The notes under the pieces are model-generated. The model was not told where the DNA came from, did not search any database, and worked only from the letters and a program-made list of their open reading frames with translations. Positions 48,801-57,800 of a stretch of 64,000 bases of DNA are shown here, piece after piece (within the stretch, counting starts at the first letter, position 1; each line of letters opens with the position of its first letter). The DNA is taken from contig JAVMKO010000002.1 in the NCBI GenBank assembly GCA_032164245.1, forward strand, positions 62,343,840-62,407,839. Direction: 5' to 3'. The stretch comes from Sternotherus odoratus (lineage: Eukaryota; Chordata; Testudines; Kinosternidae). A program made the translations under genes and the position numbers.

Positions 48801-51800
48801 GAGTGCACTTGATAACCTCACCGTCATGCTAGTAATCTCTTTATATTTGAGGCTTTGGGGTCAGTGATTATGTTTTTGGTAGACAAAAATACCACAAAAA
48901 AGTTCCTGCATCAGCTTAATTCTCATAATCATGAGATTCCCCCTTTAGGACTATCATCACACACATTAATAATTATTTCTTGCATCATTGTGAATGGTCT
49001 GTAGACATGTATATTTGATGCGTTTTGCCTTATATTTCATTTTAAATTAGAAATGTGGAGTTGGGCCTATAACACTGAAAAATTAGACAGATCTTTGGCT
49101 CTGTGTACTCCAAGGTGAGAAAAGAACAATGAAAAGGAGGGTTACCACCTTAAAAACAAAAAACCAAAGCAATACAGAAAGCTTTTGTCCTTATTTAAAG
49201 TAGCAACTATTGAGAATAGAGGACTCCTTTATCATAGGAAATCTACTGTTAAATGTATGCGGAAAAAAATCCCTTTGCTTGGATTCTTGCCCAGATCTAT
49301 TTCTCTTGATACCTTTTATCTACCATTATATTTAAAAATAAAAATCGTGCCAGCTAGAAGATATTCTCAATGAGTTACTGTAGCATATCTTTCTCCTCAG
49401 TTAATTTATGTGAATTACACTGTAGATCATGCTATTTCCACGACTTACAGGTTTTTCATTCATGTATCATTATACTCAATACAGTTATATTGCTTTCAAT
49501 CTAACAATAAGGAGAAACTGTACCATAAAACAAAATAGATGGTCTCTCATCCTCATACCTATTCACACTAAATTAGATCTATGTATTTAGAAAGAAGACA
49601 AAGTCCTAATTTTACAGGAAAGATTTTGGAACAGATCCTATTCAATTACTGTAGCTTTCCTTTCCCTATCTTTGGTTGAATTTCTTCATAATAATCCAGT
49701 ATTTACTAAGATTGCAGCATGTTATTTGCTCTCTAAGAATTTAAGTTTGCAGTGTTGCTGCAGGGTACTACAATCATGCTGTGAAACAGATTTATTTTAA
49801 AAGGTTTTTCATTGTAGTTGTTTACAGTGGTGTTGTAGCCATATTGGTCCCATGATATAAGAGACAAGACAGGCAAGGTAATGTATCTTTTATTGGACCA
49901 AGTTGTTGGAAGTTGATCCAACAAAAGATACTACTTTATCTACCTTTTCTCTCATATCACAATACAGGTAGATCCTCCTACTGGAGCCAGTACTAATGTC
50001 CCACAATAAAAAAGTTTAGATAACAAGAGGAAGAGGCTTTAATTTCACTTTCATGATCTCTCTTTATCCCTCTGAAGTATGCCCAGTTTCTGCATGTGAA
50101 ATTATCTATCCATCCATGTCTCTCACCTTTTATACCAGGCCGATCACCATGGTATCTGAACAAATCCATCTAATTCTGTTTCTTAGTACAATATGCCACT
50201 ATTCCATCCTTATGATAAAGCAGTACATTGATTTTAAGAGATAATCAGTTGTAACCATCACACAAAATTAAAACATCTGTATGAGATACCTCACATTTTA
50301 AAAGAGAGGGATAGTTGTGCTATGTTGGTAAACTCCCATTATGACCACCCAAAGAATATCATCAGCATGATTTACTTTTAAAATGTCTAAGCAGGATAAG
50401 AGAGGGTTCCCACAGCCTTTATGTTTTTTGCCTGCACTGCTTCAGTCAGCAGGATGATGGAGGTGATTAAAAGACTGACATTTTTTTTAGAATGATTGCA
50501 GCACTTTTCATGAGATGTATTTTAAAATAAATATATTTTAAATAATTTCAGCCTGCCTAATTACTTTGGAACTTTTTTCCAATTGTTACTTTAGTTTTGC
50601 TTTGAATTCCTGGGAAACAGTGTTACTTTTAGGTCAAATGAGACCAAGAAAGCACAGGTCACCAGAGAAGCCAGTGTTACCCAGCCAGATGACAATATGT
50701 GGTCTACTACTAGTGCAGATGATGGAGGCACTTTAATATCATCTGAAGTGGCAATTTCCCCATTGTATGCAAATGTAGACTACTTTCTGCTTTAAGCTCT
50801 TTGACTGCTAGGGAGGAAAGCATGACTAGTTTATATGAACTTTAAATTAAAAAAGGAGCGTGAAAGGGAAAATGTAGCGACAAACTACAGTATTGAGTAC
50901 ATTAAAAAGAATCACTGAACTGTAATCCAAGATTAGATGAGAATTCAGCTGCATCGTTTTAAGACTTTGGGTGAAATTCTGGTTCCATCAAGTCACTGAG
51001 AACTTTTCCACTGACTTCAAGAGGGCCAGGATTTCACCTCTTGTCTGGCACCTTAGTTCAAGACAATATAGTCTTATGTTGAAGTTTGGAGACACATGAG
51101 AATAAATCCAAAAAAACTGAACGACGAATAAATCTAAATGTACTAAATCATGAAAACTACACAAAATTTAAATAGTTTCACTCTCTTCTCTCCCACTTAT
51201 GACTGTGTCCCATACCTGTGTCATCTGTATCAATATCATCCATATGTTTTTTCAACAGTTTAAATGTAGCCTGGATCACCAAAGTAAATTCACGCTAACA
51301 GAAAGTCCCATCTTGCGATTTTATACAAAGCACTTGAATCATTGCATGAGACATGAAACAGCATTCATGCATTTCCTCCAGAGCCATCGGAGATCCACAG
51401 TCTGTACATGTCAACTGGAACAATGGTTATTTTCTCTACAGCACACAGATACTTACACAATATGAGCCAGGTTTAGAGGTTTTTCAGGCTGGTCAGGGAA
51501 CATTGGGTGCAAAGGTTCACGGCTGGAAGCACAGCTTAAAGACTTGCTAAGTGCATTAGTTAGCTTCTTAGCAGGTGATTTCTGGGAGGAACAAGGAAGG
51601 TAAAGGTAATGCGGACAAGTAAGGTGCAAACGGTTGCTACATTGAAACTACAGGAAGTGCAAAACAGAACCTTCCTAGTTACAATCATATATTCTTAACT
51701 GTTTCCTCCTTCCACTCCAATGAGCCCAAGTCCATTTAGGTCAATGGAAAGATTCCACTGTCTTCAGTGGACTCTGGATCAGGCCAAGGGAGACACTGTT

Positions 51801-54800
51801 TCTTCAAAGGCAGAGGCCTGCATATAAGCCAGTGCACTATATTCCTTCCCTCTCCTCCTCACTAGTATTTCACTAGCTTCCTTCATTCTTTAGATGTTTT
51901 AAACCAAAGCTTCGCTCTTGTCTGCCCCTTCTAAAGGGGCTGCCTCTGCTACAATAAGGGTAAATGAAATTTCAGACACATTACTGAAGGAGTTTCCTGG
52001 ACTTGGAGACATAAAGCTAAAAGAAGAGACTGATATGCTTTCATTGCTTCTCAAAAAACTGAACATCTCTGCACTCACTTTGTAAACAACATGCATTAAG
52101 CTTTGAATCCTGGGATCCCACAAGTCTTCATAGTGCTTTTAAAGCACTATCCCCAGACAACAGCTTCATTCTAAAGGAGGCCATGTGGCTGTAGCATAGG
52201 GCTGTGAGTTCTGGGTTCTCTTCTATGTTCTGCAACCGATTTCCTGCATGACCTTGGACAAGCCAGTTAACCTCTCCATGACTCAGCTTCTCCATTTGTA
52301 AAATGGGGGCAATAATACTTTCCTGTCAAAAAGGTATATCAAGCCTAATTTGCTAGCGTTTTTAAAATGCTTTGAGATCCTCACAAGAAAGCTATATAGC
52401 TTGTGACCAGGATATTAATTATTTTTATTACTGGAATCCCCAATTTTACACGACAATGAATTTGAACAATTTAGGACTCTCACTCTACTCTATTATAAAT
52501 GGAGTTTCACTTGAATTCACCATAATCGAGTTATATTGGACACCCCCAATTTACACCTGCACCTGAGATATTTGCATGAGTTAGGGCACACCCCAGGACC
52601 TGCATGTACCTAACTTTTAAGATTAGGCTTAAGATATAGAACATTCATACACAGGAAGTGTTAAGAAGACAGTTATCAAATCTGCTTTGAAAGAAATAAC
52701 ACCCATGTGCACAGTAATAAGGCAATTTCAGATCTGAAATGAAATATTCCACTCTGAAAGTAAAAAACATTTGGGTAGCAAGGGCGACTAGACATATTCA
52801 TATGTTGCTTTTTATTGTGTCTGTCAAGGTTTTGAAACAGCTTTCAGATGAAATCACCAGATTCCTTCCTTACTATTGCAGCACACTTCCTACAGCAAGA
52901 TAGATATATCATTCCACAAATACACTGTGAAGGGATGAGAAAAAGAGCCAGGTGGCACGTACTCTCTGATGCAGAGCCTAAACTCAAGTCATCCTTGTCC
53001 ACAAAGTGAGAGTCCAGAGAACATTTGTGCACCTAGATCTAATGTGAGGCATAGGAAAGCCACATGCCTAGCATACTGATCATCATACAGTGCATTTCTT
53101 TTACTGTTAACCCTCGCTTGTTCTGTGCAACATTGTCATCGGGCAGATAGCTACTGTCACAGAAGCAGACTCTACTTTTTGCTGCCCTCCCCCCCCAAAA
53201 GCCGCCCGAACTGCCAAAGAAAAAAAAAGGGGGGGGAGGAGTGGCCAAATTGTGCCGCCCCTTACAATGTGCTGCCCCAGGCACGTACTTCCTCAGCTGG
53301 TATATGGAGCTGGCCCTGGCTTCAAACTCGTGTCCACACACAAACTCGTGTCCACACACACACTACATCCTTCCTGCCTAAAAGAGTACAATAATTAGGG
53401 TAACCAGACAGTAAATGTGAAATATTGGGATGGGGGTTGGGGGTTAATAGGAGCCTATTAACCAAATGAAACAAATCCAAAAATCGGGACTGTCCCTATA
53501 AAATCGGGATATCTGGTCACCCTAATAACAACAACATACCACTGTGACCTTTGAGATCATCTAAAGTGCCTCTGCGGACAGTCCCTGGTTTGAAATCTGA
53601 AGATGGCATGTTCTCAGTGGTGGGACCTCTGCTGGAAATTTGCTTCACCTTTGGCTCTGCTATAGCCCTGATTTCAGGGAGAAATTGTTAGGCTTAACTA
53701 TTTGATGAAGCATTTGTGCCAGCTGGGTATAAGTGGTAGATTATTATTTTTATGATGTAAAAGGTGGGTGGTTATTTTTGTTAGTTAATATAGGCTGTAG
53801 GATTTAATATGGACGCAATTATGTTAACGTACTCAAATGCTATTATAATGGGAACATGATACATATATATTGAACACACACACTTAAATTACTTCCTAAA
53901 AAAAAGATTTCATGGACAGCTGAATGATACTTCAATAGTCCCCATAATTTCATTTACATGTAATCATTAACATATGAATCAGAGAAAGTGAAAGAAAGGC
54001 TAACAAATAGTTTACTATGGGTCCTTCAAAAACAGAAAACTTACTGTGAAAATAGCATTATATTCCAAGACCCTCTTGCAGCTGTTCTGACATCCAGCAA
54101 CAGTATTAAACTGTCAGACTGCTCACATCCACTCTCAGAAAAGAAATTCTTGTCTCAGAGCTTAATGGTGAACAGGGTCCACAATTGTGGATGCTCCATA
54201 CTTATCTAAATTGGCCACCAAAGTTTTATATTTTGCGATATAAAATGACCGAATTGGCCAGTTCCTACTCCATCCTTGGGATTCTCTCTCTGACTGCTGG
54301 AGTTCAAACAGTCTGCAGCAACGCAGGAACCTTCCCTTACCCACGAGGTGTATTCTTTCATTTGGTGCTGGTTGCTATGGGAACCACTGGCATGTCCCCT
54401 CCAGAAGCAGTCCTGACAGAGCTGGTAATTGTGACACTGCTGGCACCGATAGCGAAATCCCATCATGCTCTCACTGTGGCAGTAGGAACACTCAACAGGG
54501 TGGAAGACTGCGGGGGAGAGAAATTAAAAAACAAACAAACAAAAGAAACAATAAGAACAAGATTAAGAATGAAGCCCCAAATGGTGACTGAATCCTTCCT
54601 TTGTTTGCATCAAATGCCATTCATGGTTTTAGGCTTAGAAAAATATATATGTGAAAACTTCACAAGTCTTTACTGGGTCTCTTCCAGGATACAAACTGCA
54701 CTTGCCTCATTCCCAACTCCAAATGCTTTATCACTTCTGAGGCAACATGCACTGTTCCTTCCTACAGCCTCAGAAATGTGTTTAAACTACAAAGCAAACT

Positions 54801-57800
54801 GAGTTTGTTACAGAGGAAATGAGCAGTAAATTAGAATGAAATGAATAGGCTGCTATTCTGGAAAGGTGAAGGTCTTTAGTATTATTAGCAGTTAGGCTGG
54901 TGAGCCTAAGGGTCAGATTTTCAAACATGGGTGCCTAAAGTTGGGTGCCTAGATCTATGTAAAGGCATCTAGTTACAGTGAAACCTCGATATAACGGACT
55001 AATTCGGGCGGGGGGGTGTCCGTTAAAACCGAAAGTCCGTTATTTAATAATTTTTTTAAATAATTAAATAACGGACTTTCGGGTGACAACGGACACCCCC
55101 CCGCCCGAATTAGTCCGTTATTTAATTAGTCAGCCCACCCCACCCCCTCCCCCCGCCCGGCTCCCCGCTGCGGGGAGCCGGGCGGGGGGTTGACAGCTCC
55201 CGCCTGGCTTCCAGCTGGGGGGAGCCGAGCGGGATCTGTCAAACCCCCCGCCCGGCTTCCCGCTGCGGGGAGCCGAGCGGAGGCTCTCAACCCCCCCCCC
55301 CCCCGCCCGGCTCCCCGTTCCGGGGAGCCGGGCGGGGGGGTTGACAGCTCCCGCCCGGCTCCCCCCAGCGGGAAGCCCGGCGGGAGCTTTCAAACCCCCC
55401 GCCCAGCTTCCCGTTGCGGGGAGCCGGGCGGGGGGGTTTGACAGCTCCCGCTCGGCTCCCCCCAGCGGGGAGCCGGGCGGGAGCTCTCAACCCCCCCCCC
55501 CGGCCTCCCGCTGCGGGGAGCCGAGCGGGGGCTCTCAAACGCCCCCCCCCGCCCGGCTCCCCGTTGCGGGGAGCCGGGCGGGGGGGTTGACAGCTCCCGC
55601 CCGGCTTCCAGCTGGGAGGAGCCGAGCGGGAGCTGTCAAACCCCCCCGCCCCGCTTCCCGCTGCGGGGAGCCGAGCGGAGGCTCTCAAACCCCCCCCCCC
55701 CGCCCGGCTCCCCGTTCCGGGGAGCCGGGCGGGGGGGTTGACAGCTCCCGCCCGGCTCCCCCCAGCGGGAAGCCCGGCTTCCCGCTGCGGGGAGCCGAGC
55801 GGGGGCTCTCAAACGCCCCCCCCCCCCCCGCCTGGCTCCCCGTTGCGGGGAGCCGGTGGGGGGGGGGGGTTTGACAGCTCCCGCAGGGGTCCCCGGTGCG
55901 GGGAGCCGGGCGGGAGCTGTCAACCCAGCCAGCTCCCTGGGGCAGGAGCCGGCAGCCCCCAAAACGGATTTCGGATGCATCGGAAATTTTGTCCGTTGCA
56001 TCCGAAGTCCGTTAAATCGGGGTCCGTAAAATCGAGGGTTTACTGTACTTATTTTAATCACCTACGGCTGATGTAGTTAGCTAACCACATTTAGATATAT
56101 AGATATGGATTGAAGCACTCAATGTTTGGTAACCACATTTGAAAATCTGGCCCTAAGAATGGGCTCCATTTTGTCCAACCAAAAGTATAAGTGGATTTGT
56201 GTCACCTGGAAGCACTGCCCTAGAATATTAGACTGATCTATGGCATTTTCACTATTCATGCAGCTATGAGCTATGTCTCCCCCCCATCTACTTGGCACTT
56301 CCATTGCCTCTGCTTGTCTCTGCACACTGCAGCATGTATACTGGATTTACCTGCCACTGAATACATACATGCATCCCCCTTTGAAGCTCCAGTTATGCTC
56401 TGTGGACAGCTGGGAGGGAGCACATGAGAGGAAATGAGCTGGCAATGACCTCTGCTAGTAATAACAGAACATTCTCTGCACAACAACCCTCATCCCTCCT
56501 GACTAAGCAAGGGAGGCTCTTATGTTTATTTTCAAACATGTCTGCTCCTTGATTTAGCAGCTATGTCATTAGACAGAGAGTTTCAAAAAGAGAGAGAAGA
56601 TTCCCCCTCCACACCTACCAAGGGAAATATGGGGAAGCAAAATTGTTTGTTTTTGGCAGTTTTATTCATATTGTTAATGGAATATTTAACTATAAAGGCT
56701 TAACATGTTTCCTGGGGTTTTAAATCTTCCATTCCTTCTAGATCTACAACATGAAAGGATATATTGTCAATGACATTTGCAAAGGATTAGATGCCAAACT
56801 CCTCTTAAGAACCATGTGGAGGAAATACCATGTTAGGAGCAGGTGTACTCTGTGTGGCAAGATAGCGGACGTTAATATGGTGAGTCCTGCACTTTTCTTA
56901 GCAGGGAGCTAAGATGCCACCCCTTGCCTCTGCTCTTGGGGTGCTGATGGTCACATTAGTGACCCAGGAAGGTAGTAAAGGAGGAAAGCGGGAGAGGGGT
57001 CTGGATTTGCTCCTCACTCTGAGCATCAGCCCTTCTCAGCCCCTGCAGGTTCTGACCCTCTTCCCCATTGGGTGAGGTACCTTCAGTCCTCTAGATGCTG
57101 GGGAAAGGAGTCTCCCCACCCTTACTGGGGAAGGCTCCCCATTCCTTTGGTTTTCTGATTTTTCCCAAGTCTTGTAGCACACCTCCCAGCTCCAATCCTC
57201 TCTCCTTCCTCATCCTCCCCTATCTGCCCGAAGCAGAGGCTTTTACTGGGTTCTTAACAGGGTCTTAATTGACTGCAGGTGCTCCAATTAACCTGCAGCC
57301 ACCTTCTCTAGTCTACAGGGAGCCACACCTTAATTAGCCTTGAGCTTACATATTTCCCTTCAGGCACTTTACCACTGCTCCCTGACCCTCCTCTATCACA
57401 TCTGCTAAGACACTGAAAGTGTACTTATTATTATGTCTCCTTTTCCTGTTAAGGTCAAAATACAGGTCACTGTACACAGTAGAAGCAGATGGCTCTGTGT
57501 AATAGAACTGTTTGGGGATCTGACAGAACTACTTGGGAAAATATATAGGGCTTAGAGAGAGGATGGCATATACCCACAGTAGTAGGGTCCTTCTGTAGTT
57601 GCGACTGCAGTTTCAGTGCTGTGGCAGTGTCTGCATTCTGATATGGAATCTATATCTATGGGGTTAGACCAGCGGTGGGTAAACTTTTTGGCTCAAGGGC
57701 CACATCGGAGTTGCAAAATTGCATGGAAGGCTGGGTAGGGAAGGCTGTGCAGGGAAGGCTGTGCCTTCCCAAATAGCCTGCCCCTATCCAACCCTCACCC

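Larger units (their letters stand above)
46042..51456 (-). other. DTNA: DTNA intron 3-4
   Basis: This 5.4-kb intron contains a C run (46427-46440), an A run (47310-47333), a DNA element (48016-48698), a SINE (49815-49950) and a small palindrome (50966-51040). A 9-nt Asp-Thr-Trp exon known in mammals would lie here, but I could not identify it. Confidence 0.75.
51582..54340 (-). other. DTNA: DTNA intron 2-3
   Basis: This 2.8-kb intron holds a MIR-like SINE (52180-52405), a hAT-type fragment (about 53170-53320) and a small palindromic element (53398-53522). No exon was seen. Confidence 0.78.
54908..56156. mobile_element. older palindromic element split by a Tigger-type insertion
   Basis: Left 'aagggtcagattttcaaaca' pairs with right 'atttgaaaatctggccctaa'. 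The element is interrupted from 54976 to 56045 by a younger transposon; joined, the host piece is only about 180 bp. A related degenerate copy may lie at 45685-45800. Confidence 0.78.

Noticed and set aside
54185..54802. Plus-strand open frame of 205 residues
   Set aside because: It is the antisense shadow of the ZZ exon, whose conserved minus-strand frame keeps the plus strand open.
55130..56076. Pro/Gly/Arg-rich open frames on both strands
   Set aside because: They come from the GC hairpin array of the Tigger-type element; both strands are open because of the repeat.
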